Source: an uncultured Alphaproteobacteria bacterium (GTDB lineage: Bacteria > Pseudomonadota > Alphaproteobacteria > CAAHEQ01 > UBA3637). Taken from it: DNA of 64,000 nucleotides. The notes under the pieces are model-generated. The model worked only from the letters and a program-made list of their open reading frames with translations. It was not told the origin of the DNA and ran no database searches. The stretch covers positions 1-64,000 of the forward strand of contig CAKPYH010000003.1 of the NCBI GenBank assembly GCA_934202735.1, written 5' to 3'. The position numbers and the translations under genes were made by a program. Numbering within the stretch: the stretch's first letter is position 1; each line of letters starts with the position of its first letter. This document shows positions 15,656 to 23,432 of this stretch, piece by piece.

Positions 15656-17254
15656 TTACATTTCCAACTTTTCAAACGTATCAAGATTGTGAACTGCGAT
15701 TTCAGACCATTGATTATAATCCGAGCAAGAAAGCAACATATCAAATGGTTTGTTCAGTTCATATTCCAACCTTTCGCCATTTAATTTACAATCCTTTAAT
15801 AATAACTTTAACAGCTCGCTTTTTTGTGAAATCGTTGCCATATCAAAAACATTATTTAGATTACTTACCGTGGATACAATTTTTACGATATTGTCTCTCA
15901 TTTGACTATCAATTTCTTTGTATTTTTCGGTATTTTCCATTAATCTTTTACGTTCAGATTCAATTTCAGCTTTTTTGCTGTCATAAGTTGTCTGATTTAA
16001 TTTTCCTTCCAAATAAAAATCAAGCAACCTATCCTCTTTTAATTTTAAAGCAGTCAGTAAATTTGTGGTATTAGATTTGATAGAAGCATTAAAATTGGCT
16101 GTTTGGTTCAAATCTTTCAAAAGCTTTTTCTTCAATGCTTCTTGTATATTGGATGGAAGTGTGATTTTATTAAAAACTTCATTTTTAAGCTGATTAATAA
16201 TAACATTTTCATTAATAATCCCTTGATGACAATGATGATAATCCTTTTTTGAATGTCCACATCGTAAATATACATACACTTGCCCATTCTTTTTAGTCTT
16301 TGTTTCTGGTGTAATTAAACATCCACATTCTTTACAATGGATCAGTCCTCGAAAAATATATGTTTTGCCAGCATTTTCATCTACATTATTACGATTATGA
16401 TTACCATTTCTAGTCAATATATTTTGAACTTTACCAAATAATTCTTTACTAACAAGAGGTTCATATTGATGTCTGATCCATTTACCTTCATAATGCATAA
16501 AACCTTCATAAAACGGGTTAGTTAAAACATCATAAACGGTATTTCTACTAACGAGTTGTCCTTTTCGGATTTTCATTTTAGAGTATAGACCTAATTGTTG
16601 AGATAATAACCAAATTGTCTTAGTTGTATGCTTTCCGGTTGCAAATTCTTGAAATAAGTGTTGTATAATGGGTGCTCGCACAGGATCTAAAATCAAAGTA
16701 GCTTTATTATCCCCATCTCTTCTGTTCAAATATCCAAGAGGTGCTGATCCTTGCCATTTTCCTTGCGAGCGATTTAATCTTTGACTACCTTTAACCTTAT
16801 CAATCATATTATTTACTTGTGCATTTGCCATTAATACATGCATATTCCAAAAGTTCAATTCCATACTATTTGAATTTTTGTGAATAATAAGATTTTCTTT
16901 TAAAAAATGTACTTCAATTTTACCTTCACGGCGTAGCTTATTCAATAAATAACTATCGTCATAATTCCGTTGCAAGCGATCCACATAATTGACAACAATT
17001 GCCACAGGACCAGAGGTTTTTTGAGCTAAATCCAACATTTCATGGTATTGCCTACGATCACCTTTCATGGAACTTTCATCAATACAAAATTCATCAATAA
17101 TCTTTAATTTTTTATCATGGCAATATTTTGTAATAGCTTCCATTTGAACGTCCAAAGAAACACCCTCTTCCTTTTGTCGCTTACTGGAAACACGAGCAAA
17201 AATAATTGCCTTGTCACAAATTACTTGCGGTGGTGTTTGATATTTTTTACGCAT
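15656..17254 (-). CDS. Large serine recombinase (site-specific integrase)
   Basis: A 532-aa recombinase. The N-terminal resolvase domain (about 14-160) has the catalytic serine in IIFARVSSKRQ (Ser23) and the conserved VNYVDRLQRN block. The recombinase domain follows (GSAPLGYLNRRDGD; NTVYDVLTNPFYEGFMHYEG). A zinc ribbon has CKECGCLITPE and LRCGHSKKDYHHC. A long coiled-coil (about 375-470) and a DUF-type tail complete it. Such enzymes join attP and attB through a phosphoserine intermediate and need a directionality factor for excision. The gene lies minus strand, 55 bp downstream of a small acidic protein, and an ACACGGACT site lies at 17291, consistent with a neighbouring attachment site. It converges on the two-gene system, leaving only 5 bp. 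Confidence 0.93.
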   Translation of the reverse strand: MRKKYQTPPQVICDKAIIFARVSSKRQKEEGVSLDVQMEAITKYCHDKKLKIIDEFCIDESSMKGDRRQYHEMLDLAQKTSGPVAIVVNYVDRLQRNYDDSYLLNKLRREGKIEVHFLKENLIIHKNSNSMELNFWNMHVLMANAQVNNMIDKVKGSQRLNRSQGKWQGSAPLGYLNRRDGDNKATLILDPVRAPIIQHLFQEFATGKHTTKTIWLLSQQLGLYSKMKIRKGQLVSRNTVYDVLTNPFYEGFMHYEGKWIRHQYEPLVSKELFGKVQNILTRNGNHNRNNVDENAGKTYIFRGLIHCKECGCLITPETKTKKNGQVYVYLRCGHSKKDYHHCHQGIINENVIINQLKNEVFNKITLPSNIQEALKKKLLKDLNQTANFNASIKSNTTNLLTALKLKEDRLLDFYLEGKLNQTTYDSKKAEIESERKRLMENTEKYKEIDSQMRDNIVKIVSTVSNLNNVFDMATISQKSELLKLLLKDCKLNGERLEYELNKPFDMLLSCSDYNQWSEIAVHNLDTFEKLEM

Positions 17255-17290
17255 AATTTAAACTCCTTTTTATATGTATATTATAACGCT

Positions 17291-17302
17291 ACACGGACTA
17301 AA
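17291..17302 (+). other. ACACGGACT site next to the recombinase (candidate att core)
   Basis: ACACGGACTAAAA lies between the recombinase and the small gene upstream. CACGGACTAAAA recurs at 26353, and ACACGGACT recurs at 27721, in the same orientation and at the right ends of the tRNA-Gln-proximal repeats. Large serine integrase genes usually lie beside their attachment site, hence the candidate call. Confidence 0.45.
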
Positions 17303-17309
17303 AAGATGC

Positions 17310-17492
17310 TTATTTTTCAGAATTTTCAGAACTATTTTCCGGGATTTTAGGTGTTTGATTTTCTTGCATAATTTTCACAACTAACTTATAAAAATCAATT
17401 AAATTTTCCGTTGCCACCCCCAGTTCATCATCAGTCGTAGTTTCGTATAATTTCCCAATTTCATCTTTTATTTTCAATTCTAATATATCCAT
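17310..17492 (-). CDS. Small acidic protein upstream of the recombinase
   Basis: A 60-aa protein (MDILELKIKDEIGKLYETTT, then DDELGVATENLIDFYKLVVK) preceded by GAAAGGATTTAG, so the start is well supported. It is acidic, helical and ends in a Ser/Asn/Glu-rich tail. Position directly upstream of the large serine recombinase, on the same strand, would suit a regulator or recombination directionality factor, but no DNA-binding motif is visible. That role is a guess. No family recognised. Confidence 0.6.
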   Translation of the reverse strand: MDILELKIKDEIGKLYETTTDDELGVATENLIDFYKLVVKIMQENQTPKIPENSSENSEK

Positions 17493-18317
17493 TCTAAATC
17501 CTTTCAGTTTTTGGATATTTCTTAGAATGTATAGATGATATTTTTTCTACTAAATATTTTTCCAATTCTAAAAAAATAACTTATTAAACGCAGGTTAGGA
17601 AGTTGAACCTTTGCTAAAAAAGCAGAGGTTGGTACACAAAAAAGAATTTTCCCCTGGGGAAAAAACTTAAATACATATTTTTGAATCTCGGCAAAAGTTT
17701 TACCGATGTTTGATTAACTGACATCAATGTCACTTAATCAAAAATGGAACCTGATTACACCAAAGTAATGAGGTTGGATAAAAAGTGCCCCAGGGGCAGG
17801 TTTTAACCTATTATTTTCAAAAGAGTAAGTTAAATTCAACCTGTTTTTCATAAAAGAATAAGTTAAAATTCACAAAAACGACCTATTTCTGGCCGGAAAC
17901 AGGTTAAAAAGGCTCAAAAATTGACTTTATCACCCTGGGGAATAAACTTAAATTTCATTTTCTGACCCAACAATCTGAACCTTGATTTTTTGAAAATTGA
18001 GGTTAAAATCCGCTTCTTTATGTATTATGGGGATGTGCAATTTAGGGGGCTTTTTCAGTAGTTTTAACTTTTACCCACGCGTTTACAAAAGTTAAAAATG
18101 GTAAAAAAATCAGAAATGGAAAAATAATTTAGCGACTTTCAAGATTTTGTCTGTTCTATAAAAAAATGAATGGTACCGAATTTTGAAGAATCGCTTAAAA
18201 ACAGTTGAAGGTTTCTTCCTGTTTAGATTCGGAAAAAGGCGTAAAGATAAAGTGAGGCTTCTCCTTTATCAATTCCCAAGTGTATCTCTCTCTTATCATT
18301 AAAAAGGAGGCAAGGAA
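17493..18317. other. 825-bp gene-free stretch containing a palindrome-rich region
   Basis: No convincing gene is seen. Within it, 17590-18004 is the palindrome and AGGTT/AACCT-box region described separately. From 18005 to 18317 the DNA is AT-rich. It ends with AAAAAGGAGGCAAGGAA, the ribosome site of the 18318 gene. Confidence 0.6.
17590..18004. repeat. Palindrome-rich non-coding region A (possible replication or recombination locus)
   Basis: AGGTT occurs at 17592, 17626, 17771, 17798, 17901 and 18000, and AACCT at 17606, 17748, 17805, 17838 and 17978. Palindromes include TTTTCCCCTGGGGAAAA (17647-17663) and TGCCCCAGGGGCA (17786-17798). A 27-bp imperfect inverted repeat lies at 17684-17710 with arms ending CGGCAAAA and TTTTACCG. 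A 34-bp one at 17709-17742 has the left arm TTTGATTAACTGACAT and matches at 15 of 16 positions. Another at 17748-17775 has arms AACCTGATTAC and GTAATGAGGTT. Several elements recur in region B (25977-26110). Spaced boxes plus hairpins resemble an iteron-type origin or multi-site operator. The AACCT-type boxes are far denser than chance in 415 bp. Confidence 0.7.
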
Positions 18318-18905
18318 ATGCATAATATAGTTGAAATATCAAGTCCAGAACAGGAAAGAATCATTAAAAGGTTATATGAAAATGGTTTTGTCCCTAATAC
18401 ATTCATTACCTTTAATCCTGGACAAATAAATATCTCAGAACAGTATCTTGCATATCATTTTAAAGAAGCATTGGGAAAATATTATGCAAAAACTCTAGGT
18501 AAAAGATACAATAAACATCCTGAACTTCAATATAAAATGATTGTATTCTTAGAGCATGGCAAGAACAGAGATATAGATGAAAGCACACCACATTTACATA
18601 TTTTAATAGACCTACCTAAAGACAAGGTTCAAGACTTTTATGAATTTATGCTTGATCGTTTAAGAATATATTACTACTACATATCCGACGTGAGGGAAAA
18701 AACTTTGATAGATATAACCAGTCAACCCTTAGATATGCAAAGACTCTGGTGTTATGGTGATAAAGAGTTTGTAAAATCAGAAAAAGACAGAAGATTTAGA
18801 CCGAGTAGAATATTTACAACTAAGGATTATCAGAAACCTATCCGTCATTTTAACCAATATAATAAAAATGAATGTATACGTGAGTGGTTTTTATCTGCCC
18901 CATGA
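18318..18905 (+). CDS. HUH-endonuclease-like protein (possible Rep/relaxase)
   Basis: A 195-aa protein preceded by AAAAAGGAGGCAAGG. Residues 90-97 read TPHLHILI, which fits the HUH metal-binding motif (His-hydrophobic-His). FITFNPG near residue 29 resembles rolling-circle Rep motif 1. A tyrosine cluster (RIYYYYISDV) follows about 30 residues after HUH, where catalytic tyrosines are expected. YKMIVFLEHGKN is a likely beta strand before HUH. Rep and relaxase proteins nick one DNA strand and stay linked through tyrosine. It lies directly downstream of palindrome-rich region A, which would suit an initiator next to its origin. The assignment rests on short motifs; no family-level match is claimed. 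Confidence 0.5.
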   Translation: MHNIVEISSPEQERIIKRLYENGFVPNTFITFNPGQINISEQYLAYHFKEALGKYYAKTLGKRYNKHPELQYKMIVFLEHGKNRDIDESTPHLHILIDLPKDKVQDFYEFMLDRLRIYYYYISDVREKTLIDITSQPLDMQRLWCYGDKEFVKSEKDRRFRPSRIFTTKDYQKPIRHFNQYNKNECIREWFLSAP

Positions 18906-19071
18906 TTTTTTATTAGCTATTTCCCAGATATAGTAATGGAGCGCTCTATTCTGAAATGATGGATGAATCTGTTTAAAAAGTCTCATAAAACGAGCAGAAA
19001 CGCATCCCAAATCATCACCGGACACAACAGATGAAAAAAAATTGAACCGAAACTTAAAAAAATAAAAATGC

Positions 19072-19686
19072 TCACCACGGATGATTTAAACGAATTTGGG
19101 ATGTATGTAAAGTTTTTTTCTCCCTGCAATTAAAACTTGAAATTATTTTATTTTCCAACTCTTGACAAGAAATAATATGGCTTTTTAATTGCATTTTTTG
19201 TTTTGCTACTTCTGTTGTATAGATCTTTCCATCCATAAAACGGTCTAAATTATTATTACAAATTGCATTTCCAATTTTTGTATAATAATATTCCATTCTT
19301 CCTGATGAAGGGGTATGTCTGGGTGTTTGGGATAGTTTTTTTGTTGGAATACTAAGGAAAAATTGTTTTCCTTTTCCCAAATTACAACCTTTATTATGTA
19401 AATCTTCTAACGTATTCTTAATTTTCTCGTCAAGTTCTTCTGGGTTAATATTTGAAGTTGGCTGATTTTTTATTTCAATTAAAAATAAATATGATTTTGT
19501 GTGTAATAATGCATCTACAGATTTTTTTCTTTTATCGGCTTTATATTTGTCATAATTTTTGAATGCTAGATAAGACCTTTTCAATTTTTGTGGACACTTA
19601 TCTTCACAACATTCACATAAAGAGATGTCTACTTTCTGCTTTAATTTACATTGTCGTTGACATTTATCACAAAATGAATTTGACAT
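19072..19686 (-). CDS. Zinc-finger protein with ExK nuclease-like core, partner of the ATPase
   Basis: A 204-aa protein. The first ~35 residues carry eight cysteines (FCDKCQRQC, SLCECCEDKC), likely a zinc-binding module. It continues with RKKSVDALLHTKSYLFLIEI and KNQPTSN: an Asp followed about 13 residues later by Glu-x-Lys on a hydrophobic strand, the layout of PD-(D/E)xK nucleases. The C-terminal half is basic and unrecognised. It begins 6 bp after the stop of the ATPase gene, so the two form an operon. ATPase-plus-small-nuclease pairs occur in defence systems (Septu and PARIS are examples of the general layout). I do not claim identity with any named system. Confidence 0.65.
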   Translation of the reverse strand: MSNSFCDKCQRQCKLKQKVDISLCECCEDKCPQKLKRSYLAFKNYDKYKADKRKKSVDALLHTKSYLFLIEIKNQPTSNINPEELDEKIKNTLEDLHNKGCNLGKGKQFFLSIPTKKLSQTPRHTPSSGRMEYYYTKIGNAICNNNLDRFMDGKIYTTEVAKQKMQLKSHIISCQELENKIISSFNCREKKTLHTSQIRLNHPW

Positions 19687-19692
19687 TAAACT

Positions 19693-21060
19693 TTACTTTC
19701 TAAAAATATTTCTGCGCACTTCTTCCATTGTCTTGAAAGGCTCATACAGTCCTTTGAAGATCAATTCATCACGCAAATTACCAAATGAATCTTTGATATT
19801 AATAAGTTTGGCATAATTCATTTCTTCTATTTTTTGTGCAGCATAAAAATTGACCTTGTTGTCTAGAATGTTGTATTTTTCAGAATAGATCTTTACTGCT
19901 TGAATGAAATAAGGACTATGTGAAGTAAGGAGTATGTTAAAACCATCTTTCACCATTTTTACCAATAATTCTGCAAACATAACTTGCCATGTTGGATGTA
20001 AATGTGTTTCTGGTTCATCTAGAATTAATAATTCATCTTTTTTTAATGTACCAGATTTTAATAAGATATATAATAAGCCAAAGATCTTAGAACCACTTGC
20101 AATATTCAAAATATCCAAATTTTTTGCTTTGTGGCAAACTTTATATTTTATTACTCTTTCTTCATCATCATATTTAAACGATGCTTTCCCCAAAATTCCC
20201 TGTATAGATTTTGTAATGTCTCCATAAAAATTTTCCTGTTTAAATTTTCGAGCAGCAATATTCTTTTTCTTTTTGAGATCTGTTTTAAGAGAGAAGTCAA
20301 AATCAGATACTTTATCACCAAAACCTATGGAACGATAACCAACTCTTTCTTCTAAGGAATCTGCACTATCTATAAAAGTGGCACCAGAAAAAGCAAAACT
20401 ATTTTTAACAGAATTACATACGATACGATCATCTATAGATGATACTTTAAGAACAGATTCTTTATTGATTTTGTAATCAATAGAAGCCTTATCTTTTCTA
20501 CGATATGAATTATTTAAATTGCCGTGAAAAACATCATCACAAATTCTTGTAAATACCGTTTCAAATTGATTTTTATCTGTTATCTTTTGCTCTAGAAAAC
20601 GAATTGCAGAGGAAAGTAAAATACGAGCATGATTTTTTCTAAATACTTTATTTTTGAGTGCTTGTTCACGTAATAATTTTAATTCTTTTAAAACCTTTGT
20701 TGCGTCATTAAAATCTCTACCCGCAGCAAGTGCAATATAAAGCTTTTTCGTAACATCATCACCATCATCACGAGGGTACAAACTTCCAATTCGTGAACCT
20801 GTTACATAGCGTATTCTATCTAGTTTCGAATTAACACGTAGTTCATATCTCATTGGGTCTAAAAATTCTTTTGAAATAAAATCCATTTTTAAAGAATTGT
20901 AACACTGTTTATAATTTGCAATTGATTGGACTATTGAAAAAAGAAGCTTTCCAACTGTGGACTTACCCGTATCATTTGGTCCTGCGATTAGTGTCAAACC
21001 ATTTAAGAAAATATCCGCATCTTTTATTTTTCCAAAGTTCTTTATTGAAATATGTTGCAT
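19693..21060 (-). CDS. ABC/OLD-type AAA ATPase (AAA_15-like), probable defence ATPase
   Basis: A 455-aa SMC/ABC-like ATPase. The start at MQHISIKNFGKIKDADIFLNG's first Met (21060) is chosen because AAAGGAGAGAAT precedes it. Walker A is GPNDTGKST (residues 27-35). A large charged insertion follows (about 60-330). The C-terminal half has a signature-like IASGSKIFGLLYILL, Walker B LLILDEPETHLHP and the switch-His motif ILLTSHSPYF. No TOPRIM domain is present, unlike full-length OLD nucleases. The enzymatic partner is probably the ExK protein 6 bp downstream. It may sense phage or plasmid activity and control a nuclease; that is inferred from comparable pairs. Confidence 0.85.
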   Translation of the reverse strand: MQHISIKNFGKIKDADIFLNGLTLIAGPNDTGKSTVGKLLFSIVQSIANYKQCYNSLKMDFISKEFLDPMRYELRVNSKLDRIRYVTGSRIGSLYPRDDGDDVTKKLYIALAAGRDFNDATKVLKELKLLREQALKNKVFRKNHARILLSSAIRFLEQKITDKNQFETVFTRICDDVFHGNLNNSYRRKDKASIDYKINKESVLKVSSIDDRIVCNSVKNSFAFSGATFIDSADSLEERVGYRSIGFGDKVSDFDFSLKTDLKKKKNIAARKFKQENFYGDITKSIQGILGKASFKYDDEERVIKYKVCHKAKNLDILNIASGSKIFGLLYILLKSGTLKKDELLILDEPETHLHPTWQVMFAELLVKMVKDGFNILLTSHSPYFIQAVKIYSEKYNILDNKVNFYAAQKIEEMNYAKLINIKDSFGNLRDELIFKGLYEPFKTMEEVRRNIFRK

Positions 21061-21129
21061 ATTCTCTCCTTTATATAATCCTCTTGTTTCTAGTATCGTA
21101 TAAAAAAATGATTTATGCAAGCTATTTTT

Positions 21130-21456
21130 TTAATATTCTTCACTAGTCATAATAGTAAGAACACGATTTGTAATAGTTGGATCAGCTGGATTTTCGGACA
21201 TATAGCGGTAACTTTGGTCATAATAATCAATTTTCCATATAATCTTTTCTCCATTGTGAGCAAATTGCCCCATATCATGCTCACCATACGGATCATTGCT
21301 GTGGTTAAAATCATGAAAATTTAAGACGCGTTCCAATATTTTAGTCTGTTCTATATCTGATTTGGCGCGTATTCCTATTGTCAGCATAATCTTCCCCCCT
21401 ACAAAGCTAGTCCTAAAATCATCATTCAATTTACGTATCATTTCTGTCTTATTCAT
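21130..21456 (-). CDS. DUF3768 domain protein
   Basis: A 108-aa protein with DUF3768 features in order: IRKLNDDFR, KIMLTIGIRA, FHDFNHSNDPYGEHDMGQF, IIWKIDYYD, and the C-terminal NPADPTITNRVLTIMTSEEY. The family is common on alphaproteobacterial plasmids and mobile elements and has no known activity. The start at MNKTEMIRKL (21456) is supported by GGAGTAATGAC. It is the last of four small minus-strand genes (22094 to 21130) with overlaps or tiny gaps, a probable operon of mobile-element maintenance genes. Confidence 0.9.
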   Translation of the reverse strand: MNKTEMIRKLNDDFRTSFVGGKIMLTIGIRAKSDIEQTKILERVLNFHDFNHSNDPYGEHDMGQFAHNGEKIIWKIDYYDQSYRYMSENPADPTITNRVLTIMTSEEY

Positions 21457-21460
21457 GTCA

Positions 21461-21658
21461 TTACTCCACATTAAAATATTCACAGACGGTTGCTAACAAA
21501 TAGTCGTAATTGCTACTTGTCGCTTCTGTTGTAAATGCTTCTATTTCTGATTCTGGCAGGTGGGCGCGTTTCATGGCTCGTCTGCAAATTCCAAGAAGGT
21601 TATATGCGTTTGAGTCTTGCCCTACTAATTGGACTGTAATCTCTGAATACTTAGGCAT
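21461..21658 (-). CDS. Small hypothetical protein in the DUF3768 operon
   Basis: A 65-aa protein starting MPKYSEITVQLVGQDSNAY (21658). Its ATG overlaps the stop of the gene before it (TAATG), indicating coupled translation. A conserved-looking LLGICRRAMKRAHLPESEI helix pair is followed by an acidic stretch. It resembles short plasmid-borne proteins of unknown function found beside DUF3768 genes, but I know no function. It ends 4 bp before the DUF3768 start. Confidence 0.7.
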   Translation of the reverse strand: MPKYSEITVQLVGQDSNAYNLLGICRRAMKRAHLPESEIEAFTTEATSSNYDYLLATVCEYFNVE

Positions 21659-21941
21659 TAGCACCACCGAATCTTTGGACCAATACAAACTTTCTAAATT
21701 GTTTTAAAGCGTTGATATAGGATTCATGACTTCTGCGCCCCACGAACCATTTATCACCAGATTTATCATATTGCTTTAAAACGGTTGAAATATTGTCGGC
21801 GAGTTGTTGTTCTGTCATACTCTCACGCGAACAGATTTTTTCCAAACGCCAAGCATAATCAATAACCGTGCTCGGACTTCCATTGGCTGAAAATTCTTTA
21901 TATCCCTTGTTGATTAAAAACTTTTGAAATTGATTTAACAT
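21651..21941 (-). CDS. SAM-like (integrase N-terminal-like) small protein, 96 aa
   Basis: A 96-aa helical protein (MLNQFQKFLINKGYKEFS, then STVIDYAWRLEKICSRESMT, ending SYINALKQFRKFVLVQR). The pattern of a short helix bundle with Tyr/Trp and a conserved final HESYINALKQF helix resembles the core-binding SAM-like domain of tyrosine recombinases. The catalytic domain is absent. It may bind DNA as an accessory or regulator. It starts 21 bp after the 43-aa gene and overlaps the next gene. Confidence 0.65.
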   Translation of the reverse strand: MLNQFQKFLINKGYKEFSANGSPSTVIDYAWRLEKICSRESMTEQQLADNISTVLKQYDKSGDKWFVGRRSHESYINALKQFRKFVLVQRFGGANA

Positions 21942-21962
21942 GATTTTGTCCTTTCGTTTATT

Positions 21963-22094
21963 TTATTCATACACACAGCTAGTCATTGGGGCGCATAATC
22001 TGGATTTTAACTCATCCATTGCTTTATCCAATTCTTCCATAGTTTCATAGGGGGTCGGAAGCTTTTTATCGTTTAATATAATATACCAATACAT
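21963..22094 (-). CDS. Very small protein, 43 aa, first in the DUF3768 operon
   Basis: The frame at 22094-21963 encodes MYWYIILNDKKLPTPYETM, then EELDKAMDELKSRLCAP, and ends at TAA. GTGAAAGGAATTT precedes the ATG at good spacing, and the next gene starts 21 bp downstream. The hydrophobic strand followed by an amphipathic helix suggests a folded micro-protein. No family or function recognised. Confidence 0.6.
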   Translation of the reverse strand: MYWYIILNDKKLPTPYETMEELDKAMDELKSRLCAPMTSCVYE

Positions 22095-22339
22095 TTTAAA
22101 TTCCTTTCACTTATCAATGGTTTGTTCTTGATTAACGGGTATATTATATCGCGTTTTTCTAATTTCGGGAGCGCCCCCTGGCTCAAAAAAATGCAAAAAA
22201 GTAGAAAAAAGTGCACTTTGCTAGTAAAAATTTAGCAATTTTAGCTATTTTAAAAGCTTTTAATGTTAAAAATGTCTAGAATTCAATTAAAAAAGATTGA
22301 TATTACTTGAAATGTATGTAAAAAACAGTAAGGCATTTT

Positions 22340-22525
22340 TCAATCTTCTGGCAATTCACCATGTTCATCAATATAATTTCTTTGCCAATCATCATAATTA
22401 TCTGATTCAATTTCACCAGATTTAATATAATCTTCAGCCGTTGGTTCACGTCTGTTATAGCCTTGCCTCTTATAATCATTGTCCTGATTCATGATTGCAC
22501 CAAATAATTCGCTAAAAAATCCCAT
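22340..22525 (-). CDS. Small acidic protein downstream of the restriction enzyme
   Basis: A 61-aa protein (MGFFSELFGAIMNQDNDYKR, rich in Asp, Glu, Tyr; ends DEHGELPED). ATAGGAG precedes the ATG. It starts 10 bp after the stop of the putative endonuclease gene and is therefore probably in the restriction-modification operon. The amphipathic N-terminus could associate with membrane or protein. Its strong acidity would suit a DNA mimic or inhibitor, a guess only. Confidence 0.6.
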   Translation of the reverse strand: MGFFSELFGAIMNQDNDYKRQGYNRREPTAEDYIKSGEIESDNYDDWQRNYIDEHGELPED

Positions 22526-22535
22526 TCTATAACTC

Positions 22536-23432
22536 CTATGATATTTTTTGAATTTCTGCGGTCACCCAAACATTCCAATTTGGCGTTTTTAAGCCCAGTT
22601 TTGCGGAAGCTCGCAAACCATTTTTGTATTTATAATCATTTTTCCAATTTAATGTGTATTTAATTTGTATGTTGGTATCATAATTTTTAACGTATACATT
22701 AACACGTTTTACATTTGCAGATAAAGCATTAACTGGTTCTATAATCCAAGATCCAATACCCGTTGTCAAACAACCAAAAGAAGAAAAATTATCCCCATCT
22801 AAAATGAATTTTAGGTAGTAATTTCCTTTTGTATTATTGGTTCCTGATGTATTTAATATCTCATCTTCCATAAATTCCTGTTCTTCTTTTGTTAGAGTAT
22901 AATTTCTATTTTCCTGATACTCATTAAACTCTTTGATTGCAAGGTTAAGAATGGAAAACAACCTATCTAATTGCTTTTGTTCATCTAGTTCTTGACAATA
23001 TAGTTCGCGCCATTCATTCCTCTTTTCCTTAGATAAAGCTTTAGAAAATGCTTGGGATCCAAAAATTTTTTCAAAAACAGCCATTCCAATATTTTTATCT
23101 GTTTTTTCACCAAATTTTACTTCAATATCAATACTCTTTTTATTGGGAAGGATATGAATTAAATCGGCCCCAACTTTATTATTATCACTACCATGTTTTA
23201 AAGATATATCATTAATTGAAATGCGGTTATTATGATAAAATCTGTTTATAATATATGCTTTAATTGTTTTGGAACAGTTCTTTAAAATAATTTCTATTCC
23301 TTTAGCATCTTTTTTTCGAAATATTTTAACTCGTTCACTATCGTTAATACCTGCAATAGCAAAAGAATGTTGATTAAAATTACCACATAAGCCTAATTCA
23401 GCTTCACGAACACAAAAATCTACATTTGGCAT
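22536..23432 (-). CDS. Putative restriction endonuclease (PD-(D/E)xK type)
   Basis: A 298-aa protein whose gene overlaps the end of a DNA methyltransferase by 13 bp. Near residue 90 it reads VGADLIHILPNKKSIDIEVK: an Asp then Glu-x-Lys on a strand, the PD-(D/E)xK core. Flanking regions (FGEKTDKNIGMAVFEKIFG) are helical. The C-terminal ~100 residues are beta-rich (ANVKRVNVYVKNYDTNIQIK). Coupling to the methyltransferase gives a type II-like restriction-modification pair. Recognition sequence is unknown. The family is not one I can name. Confidence 0.7.
   Translation of the reverse strand: MPNVDFCVREAELGLCGNFNQHSFAIAGINDSERVKIFRKKDAKGIEIILKNCSKTIKAYIINRFYHNNRISINDISLKHGSDNNKVGADLIHILPNKKSIDIEVKFGEKTDKNIGMAVFEKIFGSQAFSKALSKEKRNEWRELYCQELDEQKQLDRLFSILNLAIKEFNEYQENRNYTLTKEEQEFMEDEILNTSGTNNTKGNYYLKFILDGDNFSSFGCLTTGIGSWIIEPVNALSANVKRVNVYVKNYDTNIQIKYTLNWKNDYKYKNGLRASAKLGLKTPNWNVWVTAEIQKIS

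Noticed and set aside
20000..21060. OLD-family nuclease with TOPRIM domain
   Set aside because: The ATPase ends shortly after the switch-His motif. No TOPRIM residues follow, so it is an ATPase-only member.
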